Shown piece after piece: positions 45,881 through 54,490 of a stretch of 64,000 nt of DNA. The notes beneath the pieces were generated by a model. It worked only from the letters and a program-made list of their open reading frames with translations, had not been told where the DNA came from and ran no database searches. The stretch comes from Bog-756 sp963699345 (GTDB lineage: Bacteria; Actinomycetota; Acidimicrobiia; Acidimicrobiales; RAAP-2): assembly GCA_963699345.1 (NCBI GenBank), contig CAVOTL010000007.1, positions 310,001-374,000 of the forward strand, read 5' to 3'. A program made the translations under genes and the position numbers. The stretch's first letter is position 1. Every line of letters begins with the position of its first letter.

Positions 45881-46894
45881 CTACCGCTGCTGCAGCCGGA
45901 CCTCGAGGGAGTCGCGCAACGCGTCGCCCACGTAGTTGAAGGCGATCACGACGAGCACGATGCAGATGCCCACCGGGTAGATCTGCCACCAGTAGCCGTT
46001 GCCGGCCGCCTCGACACCGTTGGAGAGCATGGTGCCCCAGTCGGTGTTGGGAGCGGGCACGCCGAGTCCCAGGAAGCCCAGCGCCGCCAGCAGCAGGATC
46101 GAGTCGGCCACCTGGAACGTGGCGAACACCACAATGGTGCCGACCGCGTTGGGGATGATGTGGCGGTTGATGATCCGGTTCCGGCTCCCACCCATGACGC
46201 GTACGGCCTGCACGTACTCCCGGATCCGCAGCGACAGCGTCTCCCCCCGGATGAGGCGCGCCGGTACCAACCAGCTCACGAACGCGATCACGATGATGAG
46301 CAGGGCCTCGGACGAGTGGTAGATCGTCACCAGCGCGATGAGCAGGAAGAGCACCGGAATCGACAGGAGGATGTCGACGATACGCATCAGCAGCGAGTCG
46401 AGCCAGCCTCCGAAGAAGCCGGACACGGCGCCGTACAGGGTGCCGAAGATCGTCGCCACCATCGCCGACGCCAGTCCGACGATGAGCGACGCCTGACCCC
46501 CGAACATGAGGCGTCCGAGGATGTTGAAGCCGTTCTCGTCGGTGCCCAGGGGATTGCCGTTCCCGGGCGGTGCGTTCTGGGTGGAGTGCTGCAGCGCGTA
46601 CTGGGCATCGGTCTGGTTGGTCGGGTAGATGTGCGGCCCGACGAAGCAGAACAGGATGAAGAACACGATGACGCCGACGCCGACGACCGCCAACTTGTTC
46701 TCGCTGAAGACGCCGTACATGCGCCGGAGGTTGCCGCCCGACGAAAGTGCCTCGCCGCCCTCGGGGGTGGCCGGGTCCTGCTCCGAGATCGGTCCGGCCC
46801 GCATGAACTCGCCGTGCCCGATGGGCAACGCCGTCTCGTTCTCGACATCGTTGAACACCGGGTCGAAGCCGGCATCGTCGCGGGGAATCGTCAT
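45881..46894 (-). CDS. dppC: Peptide ABC transporter permease, DppC type
   Basis: 337 residues. A long cytoplasmic N-terminal extension (about 60 residues) precedes the DppC/OppC core. First helix NKLAVVGVGVIVFFILFCFVG, LGTDENGFNILGRLMFGGQ, and the EAA loop EYVQAVRVMGGSRNRIINRHIIPN. Pairs with the DppB protein to form the channel. The start is 1 base after the dppB stop. Confidence 0.94.
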   Translation of the reverse strand: MTIPRDDAGFDPVFNDVENETALPIGHGEFMRAGPISEQDPATPEGGEALSSGGNLRRMYGVFSENKLAVVGVGVIVFFILFCFVGPHIYPTNQTDAQYALQHSTQNAPPGNGNPLGTDENGFNILGRLMFGGQASLIVGLASAMVATIFGTLYGAVSGFFGGWLDSLLMRIVDILLSIPVLFLLIALVTIYHSSEALLIIVIAFVSWLVPARLIRGETLSLRIREYVQAVRVMGGSRNRIINRHIIPNAVGTIVVFATFQVADSILLLAALGFLGLGVPAPNTDWGTMLSNGVEAAGNGYWWQIYPVGICIVLVVIAFNYVGDALRDSLEVRLQQR

Positions 46895-46895
46895 C

Positions 46896-47849
46896 TCAGG
46901 TGCTCCCCAGTCGGATGCGCGGGTCGGCCACGGCGTAGAGGATGTCCGCCAGCAGTGACCCGATGACGGTGGCGATGGTGATCACCAGCGTCGTGCCGAG
47001 CACGACCGGGATGTCGTCGTTGAAGGCGGACTGCACGGTCAGGAGCCCCATCCCGGGGTAGTTGAACACGTTCTCCACGATGAGCGCCCCGCTGACGATG
47101 GCCGGGAGCGACAGCCCGAGCAGGGTCAGGATCGGGATCAGGGCGTTGCGCAGGGCGTGGCCGTAGAGCACGCGGTTGCTGCTCGCCCCCTTGGCCCGGG
47201 CGGTGCGGACGTAGTCCTCGGCCATGGCGTCCATCATCGAGGACCGCATGTAGCGGCTGAACGAGGCGATGCTCGTCACGCACAGGGTGATGATGGGGAG
47301 CGCGAACGCCCGCGGGTCGGTGAACACGGCCATGGCCGACGCGTCGGTGGGCGGGGACACCGGGAAGATCTTGAGGTCGAACGAGAAGTAGATGATGAGC
47401 AGGGTGCCGACCAGGAAGTCCGGCATGGCGTAGAAGAAGAACGACAGCCCGGTGGCGATGTAGTCGACCGGCTTGTTGCGGCGGACCACCTGCAGGATGC
47501 CGAGGGGGATGGCGACGACCAGGGCCAGCACGACCGACGCCGTCACCAGGGTGAGGGTCTTCGGCAACCGCTCCATGATGACCTGGGTCACGCCCTGGTT
47601 GTACTTGTACGAGTACCCCAGATTGCCGTGGAGGATGCCGTCGACGTAGTGCCAGAACTGGTCCCACACCGGCAGGTCCAGACCGTTACGGCGATTGAAC
47701 AGGGCGACGGTGGTCGGCGTCGCCTTCGGACCGAGCACGGCCTTCGCCTCCCCACCGGGGATCAGCTGAGCGAGGATGAAGGTGAAGAGGATGACGCCGA
47801 GGACGACGATCAGGGCCTGTCCCAGTCGTCGGATGATGTATCCGGTCAT
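46896..47849 (-). CDS. dppB: Peptide ABC transporter permease, DppB type
   Basis: 317 residues. Starts MTGYIIRRLGQALIVVLGVILF, then the loop LGPKATPTTVALFNRRNGLDLPVW and the EAA motif DYVRTARAKGASSNRVLYGHALRNALIP. RBS GAGGAG. Six helices. It lies downstream of the binding-protein gene beyond a strong hairpin. Confidence 0.95.
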   Translation of the reverse strand: MTGYIIRRLGQALIVVLGVILFTFILAQLIPGGEAKAVLGPKATPTTVALFNRRNGLDLPVWDQFWHYVDGILHGNLGYSYKYNQGVTQVIMERLPKTLTLVTASVVLALVVAIPLGILQVVRRNKPVDYIATGLSFFFYAMPDFLVGTLLIIYFSFDLKIFPVSPPTDASAMAVFTDPRAFALPIITLCVTSIASFSRYMRSSMMDAMAEDYVRTARAKGASSNRVLYGHALRNALIPILTLLGLSLPAIVSGALIVENVFNYPGMGLLTVQSAFNDDIPVVLGTTLVITIATVIGSLLADILYAVADPRIRLGST

Positions 47850-47900
47850 CGCTCCTCAGTCACTCCGGCGCTCGCACAGTTCTGTCACTCCAACGGGGAG

Positions 47901-47937
47901 AACCCCCGGCCCGGATCTTGCTCCGGGGCCGGGGGTT
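47901..47937 (-). terminator. Strong hairpin between binding-protein and permease genes
   Basis: AACCCCCGGCCCGGA / TCCGGGGCCGGGGGTT with a 6-base loop and one bulged G. It lies between the binding-protein stop and dppB. It could terminate most transcripts or protect the binding-protein mRNA, giving more binding protein than permease. No clear T-tract. Confidence 0.7.
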
Positions 47938-47989
47938 CCGTCCACGTCCCTACGTTCGGTTCACGACGGACCCGGGCCGCCGTGGGTCG

Positions 47990-49897
47990 TCACCCGTTGA
48001 ACCGCCAGTTCTCCGGGGTGAGCGCCCAGAATACGCTCTGAGGGGTCGCCCCGCTGAGTCCCTTGGCGATCTCGGTGAGTGCGGTCACCGTATTGGGCTG
48101 GTACACCACCGGCAGCTGCTCGGCCAGGTAGTTCTCATACGTGGTGAGCGGCGTCTGGGTCGTGTTGGTCGCCATGATGTTGGCGTCGTTGACCGGGTCG
48201 GAGTAGCTGCCCGAGTTGGAGCCGGCTCCGGTCTGGAAGATCTCCTCACCGGTCGGGTAGTAGTCCGGCGAGAAGATCCAGCCGGCGCCCCAGTTCCCCA
48301 GCTCCCACGTGCAGTCCGAGCCCGAGCACGGGACCGAGTTGCCGATGATCGTGTTGAACGACTGCTGCGAGATGTTCATGTTGATGCCGGCCTGGGCCCA
48401 CGACGACTTCTCGGCGTTCATGAGCTGCGTGACGACGTCAGACCCCGACTCGTACGGCAGGTCGAAGTCCAGCTTGGCCCCGGCCGGGATGCCGGCACCG
48501 CACTGGTTGGCGGCGGTACCCGGGTCGGCGCAGGTGGAGACCCCGTTGGGAACGACCGTCCAACCGTGGTCCTTGAGCAGCGAGATGGCCTTGGAGGGGT
48601 TATACGGGTACGGGTTGTTCTTCACCTCGGAGGAGACGAAGTTGTTCTCCGGCTCACTGGGCACCGGACCGTAGGTGCCGACTCCGTAGCCCTTGTTGAT
48701 CTTCTGGTTGTACAGGGGCTGGTCGACCAGCAACTGGACGGCCTGGCGGAAGTACAGCTGCTTGAAGATGCTGCCGGCCGCCCCTCCGTCACCCGTCGAG
48801 TTGAAGTTGTAGGGGAAGTAGTTGATCGACCAGCTGTACAGCGGATCGAGCGAGTACGAGTCCGTGAGCCGGGGGTTGTTCGGACCGGCCACCAGCGGAT
48901 TCGTCGTGGGGGCCGTGACGTCGGCCTCGGGCAGGTAGCCCACGTCGACCTGGCCGGCCACCAGGGCGTTGAACTCGGACGAGTCCGAGGTGAACGGGAC
49001 TTCCTTGAACGTCTGGACCGTGGGCTTGACGGGGCCCGAGTACGACTTGTTGACCGACATGGTCACGTTGCCGCTGGCGTCGAACTGGGTCAGCTTCCAC
49101 GGTCCGTCCACCACCTGCCAGAGCGGGTTGGTGGCGTACGTGGACAGCGAGTTGTTGGCCGCCTTCGGGTTCGCCGGGTCGTAGCCCGCCTGCTTGGACA
49201 GGAACGTGTAGACGGCGGTGCAGGCGGCGTCGGCGGTGCCGTAGGCGGCCGTCGCGCAACCGCCCGAATCGGGGGCGCCCCCGGTGGACGTGATGTCCCA
49301 GGCGGCGGGCATCGGCGTGATCTGTGACAGCTGGTTGTAGGTGAACCAGTACGTGTTCACCGGTGCGTTCAGCTGCATCGTCAGCTGCGTCGGGCTGTTC
49401 ACGGTGATGCTCGTGATGTCGTCGGGAATGGCTCCGGCCGAGTAACCGGCCCAGTTCGACTTCTCGGCGTGGAGCATGTTCATCCAGAACATGACGTCCT
49501 GGGCGTCGACGGTCTCCCCGTTCGACCACTTGTAGGGCTTGAGGTTGAGGGTCACCGTCTCGCTGTTGGCCGAGTAGGTCGGCTGCTGGGCGAGGGACAG
49601 CGACGGGTTGAGGTCCGGGGTGGCACCGTTGCCGAACCAGTAGAGCGGCCGGTACATCAGGTACTGGAACTGCTCGGAGTTCGACACGCTGAAGAAGGCG
49701 AGGCTCATGAACGGAAAGATGTAGTTCGGTGGCGCCTGCGGGGACTCGGCCCACGTCGCCACCGTCTGACTCGAACTCGTATTGGCGGCGGTCCCGCTCG
49801 AGCCCGAACTGCACCCGGCGGCGATCGCCCCGCTGGCCAGCACGGCCACGAGGGCTGCTGCCCGGAAGCTTCCCTTGAATCTGCCCTCTGACCTCAT
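47990..49897 (-). CDS. Peptide ABC transporter substrate-binding lipoprotein
   Basis: 635 residues. Signal sequence with lipobox IAAGC (Cys29). SBP family 5: YKWSNGETVDAQDVMFWMNML, VNSPTQLTMQLNAPV, TMSVNKSYSGP, FRQAVQLLVDQPLYNQKI, NPYPYNPSKAISLLKDHGW. Binds peptides or related oligomers outside the membrane. RBS is AAAGGA about 14 bases upstream of the ATG. It is about 100 residues longer than usual DppA. Confidence 0.94.
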   Translation of the reverse strand: MRSEGRFKGSFRAAALVAVLASGAIAAGCSSGSSGTAANTSSSQTVATWAESPQAPPNYIFPFMSLAFFSVSNSEQFQYLMYRPLYWFGNGATPDLNPSLSLAQQPTYSANSETVTLNLKPYKWSNGETVDAQDVMFWMNMLHAEKSNWAGYSAGAIPDDITSITVNSPTQLTMQLNAPVNTYWFTYNQLSQITPMPAAWDITSTGGAPDSGGCATAAYGTADAACTAVYTFLSKQAGYDPANPKAANNSLSTYATNPLWQVVDGPWKLTQFDASGNVTMSVNKSYSGPVKPTVQTFKEVPFTSDSSEFNALVAGQVDVGYLPEADVTAPTTNPLVAGPNNPRLTDSYSLDPLYSWSINYFPYNFNSTGDGGAAGSIFKQLYFRQAVQLLVDQPLYNQKINKGYGVGTYGPVPSEPENNFVSSEVKNNPYPYNPSKAISLLKDHGWTVVPNGVSTCADPGTAANQCGAGIPAGAKLDFDLPYESGSDVVTQLMNAEKSSWAQAGINMNISQQSFNTIIGNSVPCSGSDCTWELGNWGAGWIFSPDYYPTGEEIFQTGAGSNSGSYSDPVNDANIMATNTTQTPLTTYENYLAEQLPVVYQPNTVTALTEIAKGLSGATPQSVFWALTPENWRFNG

Positions 49898-50247
49898 CCG
49901 TCACCTGCTTCCTTTGGGCAGCTGTGCCATCCGTCTGTAACCGAACTGTCAGCTGCGCGTAACCTGATGGGCGAGCAGGCTAAACCACCTTGCCCGGCAA
50001 CTCAAGACACCACATTTCGGGAGTGTGAATCGCGAAATACGCAACGACGGATCGCATGTGGTGGAAAGATCAGTTGCAGAGCGGGTAACGCCGTGTCGCA
50101 GAATCCAGAACGGCTGATCCGGCGGGAGGCGTCCGGACCTGGCCGGTTCCCTTCCGCCGCCGACGGCGCGAAGATGGTGAGGCGGTCCCCCACCGGGTGG
50201 CCGATCCAGGGTCGGGCGGATGCCGTCGGCCCGGAAGGGGAGGGAAC
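49898..50247. other. Intergenic region with divergent promoters
   Basis: 350 bases between the binding-protein gene (minus) and the CBS gene (plus), markedly less GC-rich than the surroundings. The minus-strand promoter at 49977-50005 is clear. For the CBS gene TTGCAG and CAGAAT near 50075-50106 are a weak pair with a long spacer. No coding sequence was recognised. Confidence 0.5.
49977..50005 (-). promoter_or_regulatory. Promoter of the peptide-binding lipoprotein gene
   Basis: Minus-strand TTGAGT (50005-50000), 17-base spacer, TAGCCT (49982-49977). Transcription should begin near 49970, giving a leader of about 73 bases. Confidence 0.6.
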
Positions 50248-50679
50248 ATGCTCGTCTCCGCCATACTCGAGGCCAAGGGCGGCACGGTGGCCACGATCCC
50301 GCGGTCAGCCACCCTGGGCGAGGCCGTGGCCGAGCTGGTCCGCCACCGGGTGGGTGCGCTGGTGGTGTCGCCGGGGGACGGCACCATCGAGGGGATCCTG
50401 TCCGAGCGCGACATCGTCCGCGGCTTGAGTGAGCTGCGGGCGGACGTCCTCGACCAGCCCGTCCACACCGTCATGTCGTCCCGGGTCCACCAGTGCTCAC
50501 CGGACGCCTCCGTCGACTCGATCATGGCGCTGATGACCGAGGAGCGGATCCGACACGTGCCCGTGGTGGTCGACGGCCGGCTCCACGGGATCGTGAGCAT
50601 CGGCGACGTGGTGAAGACCCGCATCGGCGAGCTCGAGAAGGACCGGGACGAACTGATGGAGTACATCACCGCCCGGTAG
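50248..50679 (+). CDS. CBS-domain protein
   Basis: 143 residues from ATG 50248 with GGGGAGGG upstream. Two CBS motifs: ILEAKGGTVATIPRSATLGEAVAELV...GALVVSP...GILSERDIVRGL and the second with HTVMSSRVHQCSPDASVDSIMALMTEERIRHVPVV...GIVSIGDVVKTRI. Binds adenine nucleotides and usually regulates a partner; here free-standing. It matches the common two-CBS regulators with SERD. Confidence 0.93.
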   Translation: MLVSAILEAKGGTVATIPRSATLGEAVAELVRHRVGALVVSPGDGTIEGILSERDIVRGLSELRADVLDQPVHTVMSSRVHQCSPDASVDSIMALMTEERIRHVPVVVDGRLHGIVSIGDVVKTRIGELEKDRDELMEYITAR

Positions 50680-50872
50680 GTCCGGCCATGACGGCGTGAC
50701 CTCCTCCTGTCGGGCCACCGCCGTCCCCGCCACGGGTGGCCGGCCGGGACCGTGGATCGCCGGGGCGACCACTCGATCCACGGCTGCGGTTCCGCACCGC
50801 ACGACGGGTGGATGGCGTCGCGACCCCCCGATGCTCCCGTCATCGACGCCACCGGGTGGTAGTACCGACGGC

Positions 50873-51595
50873 ATGACCCCCGTCCCCCCGGCCGATGATC
50901 CCACTCCCCCGCCCGGCCACGGAGACTCCCGTGCCGACCGGGCCGCCTGGGGAGAGCCCTCCGGGGACGAGTCCCGGTGGCCGCCGCTGTTGGCCATCGT
51001 GACCGCCATCGCCCTCCAGGTGGTGCTCCCCAACCGACTGACCCAGGGGCTCGGTCCGAAATGGTTGATCCCCGCCCTGGAGTTCGTCCTGCTGGTGGCC
51101 GTCGCCATCGCCAATCCCCACCGGGTGGACCGTGCCCAGTCCAACCTCCGGCTCCTGTCCCTCGCCATGATCGCGCTCATCACCGCCGTCAACGTCGTGG
51201 CCCTGGTGGAACTGATCCGCGCCCTCCTGGACTCCACCACGGCGGGCGGTCGGACCCTCGTGTTCGCCTCGGTGCCGATCTGGCTGACCAATGTCATCGC
51301 CTTCGGCCTCTGGTACTGGGAACTCGACCGCGGTGGCGTCACCGCCCGGCGGTTGCCCGACCACCGGGCCCCCGATTTCCTGTTCCCGCAGATGGGTACG
51401 CCGGGGTCCGCCCCGGGGTGGGCACCGCAGTTCGTCGACTACCTCTACACGTCGTTCACCAACGCCACCGCCTTCAGTCCGACGGACACGATGCCGCTGA
51501 CGCCGCGGGCCAAGCTGCTGATGATGGTGCAGTCGCTGGCCTCGTTGCTCACCGTCGCCCTGGTCATCTCCCGGGCGGTCAACATCCTCAAGTAG
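50873..51595 (+). CDS. Small polytopic membrane protein of unknown function
   Basis: 240 residues from ATG 50873. Pro-rich N-terminal tail, then about five or six helices: WPPLLAIVTAIALQVVLPN, WLIPALEFVLLVAVAIA, LLSLAMIALITAVNVVALVELI, VFASVPIWLTNVIAFGLWYWEL and a C-terminal part with YLYTSFTNATAFSPTDTMPL before a last helix. The final segment resembles that of DUF1345-like proteins or the loop-helix of two-TM channels, but I do not recognise the family with certainty. Function unknown. Confidence 0.7.
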   Translation: MTPVPPADDPTPPPGHGDSRADRAAWGEPSGDESRWPPLLAIVTAIALQVVLPNRLTQGLGPKWLIPALEFVLLVAVAIANPHRVDRAQSNLRLLSLAMIALITAVNVVALVELIRALLDSTTAGGRTLVFASVPIWLTNVIAFGLWYWELDRGGVTARRLPDHRAPDFLFPQMGTPGSAPGWAPQFVDYLYTSFTNATAFSPTDTMPLTPRAKLLMMVQSLASLLTVALVISRAVNILK

Positions 51596-51625
51596 GTCCG
51601 GCGTCCCCGCTCCCGGTCCGCCGGC

Positions 51626-52045
51626 TCAGCGCCCCGACGGCCCCGCCGCCGTGAGACGCCGGAACCGGCGCACCTTGGGGCATCCGGCGGCACGGCCGCC
51701 GTCGGCCGTGGCGGCACACGCCCGGCACTCCCAGGGACCGTCGCCGCTCCGCCAGCGCACCGACCCGCAGTCCGGACACCGGTCACGGCCCTCGCTGCAC
51801 TCGACCCCGGCGTAGCGCTGCGACGACAGTGGACATCCGTGTCCGTGGCAGACCGCCCACTGCGGATCGGCCACCAGGCCCTCGACGGGGCAGACCGTCA
51901 GGCAGCGCGCACAGTCGTTGCACAGCAGTGGGTCGACCTCGTAGGCCACCGGGAAGGCCTCCCCCTGGCGGATCGCCCCCTGGGGACAGGCCGATTCGCA
52001 GGCCCCGCAACCCAGGCATTCGGCGACGTCGATCTCCAGGGCCAC
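51626..52045 (-). CDS. Dicluster ferredoxin with extra Cys-rich module
   Basis: 139 residues from GTG 52045. Two 4Fe-4S motifs: Cys10/13/16/20 (CLGCGACESACP) and Cys42/45/48/52 (CNDCARCLTVCP). The C-terminal half adds eight more Cys (66, 71, 83, 90, 93, 107, 110, 122), with CPDC (90-93) and CRAC (107-110) spaced like a zinc ribbon. It starts 1 base after the SCP2-like stop and so belongs to the diiron operon. Probably delivers electrons to the diiron protein; the extra module is unusual. Confidence 0.85.
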   Translation of the reverse strand: MALEIDVAECLGCGACESACPQGAIRQGEAFPVAYEVDPLLCNDCARCLTVCPVEGLVADPQWAVCHGHGCPLSSQRYAGVECSEGRDRCPDCGSVRWRSGDGPWECRACAATADGGRAAGCPKVRRFRRLTAAGPSGR

Positions 52046-52046
52046 G

Positions 52047-52502
52047 TCAGCCCGCCGTCCGGTTGGCCACGGGGACGCCGGCGGCGTCGAAGATCGCCTG
52101 CAACGTGCCCATGAACCGATAGAACTTGTCGCTGCCCATGGCGTCGTCGGACCGCGCCTCCAGGGGGACCCCGGCGATGGTCAGGCCATTGAGGGAGTGG
52201 GCGGCATCGGCCGGCCCGTGCTCCTCGATCCAGTCGACCATGTCCTTCCACGCCTCCACGGGACCCGAGACGATCACGTCGGCGGCGAGGGTCGCTTCGG
52301 AGGTGGGCCCGACCACGCAGATGTCGTACCCGTCGAGCACGAGGCCGTAGAGGTGCGCCATGCCGTCCGGGGCGAGGAACTCCATGCCGAAGCGGAGGTC
52401 GGCGATGCCCAGGCGCTCCAGGACGGTGGGATCGGCCGTCGCCCGGGACACCAGTTCGACGAACCAGGCCGGGGACGGGAACGGGGCGTCGATGGTCGCC
52501 AT
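52047..52502 (-). CDS. SCP2-like sterol/lipid carrier domain protein
   Basis: 151 residues from ATG 52502, sharing one base with the diiron gene stop (TGATG). The pattern is SCP2-like: FGMEFLAPDGMAHLYGLVLDG, a central VIVSGPVEAWKDMVDWIEE, HSLNGLTIAGVPLEA and a C-terminal helix DKFYRFMGTLQAIFDAAG. The family binds sterols or acyl-CoA. The assignment is by pattern and moderate. It is sandwiched between a diiron protein and a ferredoxin, suggesting it presents a lipid substrate. Confidence 0.6.
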   Translation of the reverse strand: MATIDAPFPSPAWFVELVSRATADPTVLERLGIADLRFGMEFLAPDGMAHLYGLVLDGYDICVVGPTSEATLAADVIVSGPVEAWKDMVDWIEEHGPADAAHSLNGLTIAGVPLEARSDDAMGSDKFYRFMGTLQAIFDAAGVPVANRTAG

Positions 52503-53590
52503 CAGGCCGGAACGGCCGCGGCGGCACCGGGTACACCCTCGAGCAGGGCGTCGGGCAGGTGGAGGCGTCCCCGGCGGTCCAGACCCGCGTGTTCGCACCG
52601 CTTGAGGTAGTCACCGACGATCTGCAGCCGCAGCACGTCCCCGGCGCCCGCGCCCATCTCACAGGCCGCCTCGACCCCGCCGGCGGCCAGGATGGCCGTG
52701 GGCTCGACGATCTCCGGCGTGGCGAAGATCATCGAGATGATCTCCTCGCCCTGGTCGAGGTAGGCGTGGAAGTCCTCGGCCATGGCCGGGTCGGCGGCCA
52801 GACGGTACCGGAGGTGCATCGTCCCGTAGGCCACGTGACGGGCCTCGTCCTGCATGCACAGCCGGAAGATCTGCTGTTCCACCGGCGACGGCGCCAAGGC
52901 CGCCCCCGCCCGGAAGAGCGAGAGCACGATGCCTTCGCCCAGCAGGTGCATCAGCGCCGAGCCTTCGTCGTAGGACTCGGCGTCGAGGATCAGCTGGAGG
53001 AAGCGCTCCACCACGGCGGTGGACCGGCCGAGACCGCCCCCGTTGGCCAGGGCCCGCTTGCGGAAGACCTCGGTGTGGCGGGCCTCGTCCATGACCTGGG
53101 TGCAGAGGAACATCTTGGCCTCGACGAAGTCATGGTTGATCCGCCACAGCCACTTGGCGGGGAAGTCGGCGGCGACCATCTCCACCTCGGACAGCACCGT
53201 GGCGAGCTGGCACATGGCGTGCTCGACGTCGGGATCGAGCGGCACGAGGTCGCCCCAGGGGATGTCCCGGGTGGCGCTCCACTGACGGCTCACGGCCTCC
53301 TCGTAGAGGTCGGGCACGTTGTCCGCCCACACCTCGGCACGGTCGTTGATCGTGTACCCGAGGTCGGGCACACCGTCCTCGACGTCGGAGCCCCGGGGGG
53401 CCATGCTGCGGCGTGGCGCGTGCTCGGGGATGTCGCCGTAGGAGCCGATGGCGATGTCCCGGAGCGTCAGGCCGTTCTTGGAGGGCTCGGCCCGCACCCC
53501 CCACTCGGAGTTCGTGTCTCGCAGCCAGCCGAGGTCGAACTCCCCCCGGGCGGACCGCTCCAGGTAGTCGAGGTCGAGACCGAGCGCCAT
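52502..53590 (-). CDS. Ferritin-like diiron oxygenase-type protein
   Basis: 362 residues from ATG 53590, RBS GGGGGAG. Helical ferritin-like core with a complete set of possible iron ligands: Glu135 (LSEVEMVA), Glu169 and His172 (MDEARH), Glu219 (LLGEGIV), Glu249 and His252 (QDEARH). This is the two-ExxH diiron pattern of ribonucleotide-reductase-like oxygenases (AurF/aminobenzoate oxygenase and related). Substrate unknown. Operon with SCP2-like and ferredoxin genes suggests a lipid-directed oxygenase. A divergent promoter region with repeats lies upstream. Confidence 0.85.
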   Translation of the reverse strand: MALGLDLDYLERSARGEFDLGWLRDTNSEWGVRAEPSKNGLTLRDIAIGSYGDIPEHAPRRSMAPRGSDVEDGVPDLGYTINDRAEVWADNVPDLYEEAVSRQWSATRDIPWGDLVPLDPDVEHAMCQLATVLSEVEMVAADFPAKWLWRINHDFVEAKMFLCTQVMDEARHTEVFRKRALANGGGLGRSTAVVERFLQLILDAESYDEGSALMHLLGEGIVLSLFRAGAALAPSPVEQQIFRLCMQDEARHVAYGTMHLRYRLAADPAMAEDFHAYLDQGEEIISMIFATPEIVEPTAILAAGGVEAACEMGAGAGDVLRLQIVGDYLKRCEHAGLDRRGRLHLPDALLEGVPGAAAAVPA

Positions 53591-53602
53591 GTACTCCCCC
53601 TT

Positions 53603-53626
53603 CGTCGCTGCAGCTCCGTCGCTGCA
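53603..53626. repeat. 10-bp direct repeat upstream of the diiron gene
   Basis: CGTCGCTGCA at 53603-53612 and again at 53617-53626 (14-base period), in the leader of the diiron gene. Confidence 0.6.
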
Positions 53627-53627
53627 C

Positions 53628-53658
53628 GATGAGACAGTCTGCGTCTTGGTGTCCCATC
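53628..53658. promoter_or_regulatory. Inverted repeat upstream of the diiron operon
   Basis: GATGAGACA (53628-53636) and TGTCCCATC (53650-53658) pair at 8 of 9 positions around a 13-base centre. Possible operator for the diiron/SCP2/ferredoxin operon. Confidence 0.4.
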
Positions 53659-53967
53659 GTTTGCAGGATGCGGGACCCGGATCCCGGGGAACAGGGCCGA
53701 AGGTCCCGAGTGCGCTCCACCCCACCAGAAAGCGTCGAGGGTGCCGCCGTCGGCGCGATTGCCGCGATGGGGTCGCCGCGGGCCCGGGTCATCGGCCCGT
53801 GGTCGGATCCGCCACGGGCCCGCCCGGGCGACGCCGCCCCGGCGGCCCGCCATCGGTCGACCGGAGCCGGACCTGACGCCGCGCATGATGCTTACCGGCA
53901 TTGGTGTAATGTTGTAATCATACTTACCTCCACTGAACACGAACAGCTCGAGGGACTCGTCTCCCCC

Positions 53968-54408
53968 ATGATCCCCGGGGGCTGGTTCACGGGGCCTCCC
54001 CACCTGACCGTGGACGACGACGAGATCCTGGTCGTCGGCACGCTCAGCGAGGACGGCCCCGGTGCCGGCGATCCGGCCGCCTTCCGCGAGGCCACCCGTG
54101 CCGCCCGCATGGAGATCGCCGATCGGGTCCAGCCCGTCACCGGTCGCTCCGTCGCCTGGGGCGTGACCTCCGGGGACACCACGACCCTCTTCACCAGCCT
54201 CGGCGTCCCGGTCATGACCCGGTTGCGCATCGGCGAGCGGGAGGTGCTCGACACGCTGCTGGCGGCCGGGGTGGCGCGCAGCCGGAGCGATGCCCTGGCG
54301 TGGTGCGTACGGTTCGTCGGGCAGAAGGAAGCGGGCTGGCTCCAAGAGCTGCGCACCTCCATCGAACAGGTGTCCCGGGTCCGGGCCGACGGACCCACCC
54401 TGTCCTGA
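53968..54408 (+). CDS. Small protein with RHH-like C-terminal segment; start uncertain
   Basis: From ATG 53968 the protein is 146 residues: MIPGGWFTGPPHLTVDDDEI, then ILVVGTLSEDGP, SWGVTSGDTTTLFTSLGVPVMTRLRI and a C-terminal RIGEREVLDTLLAAGVARSR followed by SDALAWCVRFV, resembling a ribbon-helix-helix. Coding character continues about 17 codons upstream (LTSTEHEQLEGLVSP), but no ATG, GTG or TTG is in frame there, only ATC and ATA near 53917-53922 beside a TGTAAT hexamer. The true start is open. The family is common in actinobacteria; function unknown. Confidence 0.6.
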   Translation: MIPGGWFTGPPHLTVDDDEILVVGTLSEDGPGAGDPAAFREATRAARMEIADRVQPVTGRSVAWGVTSGDTTTLFTSLGVPVMTRLRIGEREVLDTLLAAGVARSRSDALAWCVRFVGQKEAGWLQELRTSIEQVSRVRADGPTLS

Positions 54409-54490
54409 CCCTCGGAGGCGGGGGGTGACACCCGGTCCTGGCGGGGCCCCGGACGGTTGATCCGGCGAACGTCGGGGTAGGGACCGACGG

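Noticed and set aside
51430..51595. Potassium-channel pore in the small membrane protein
   Set aside because: The loop YTSFTNATAFSPTD has no TVGYG-type filter; the likeness is only in topology.
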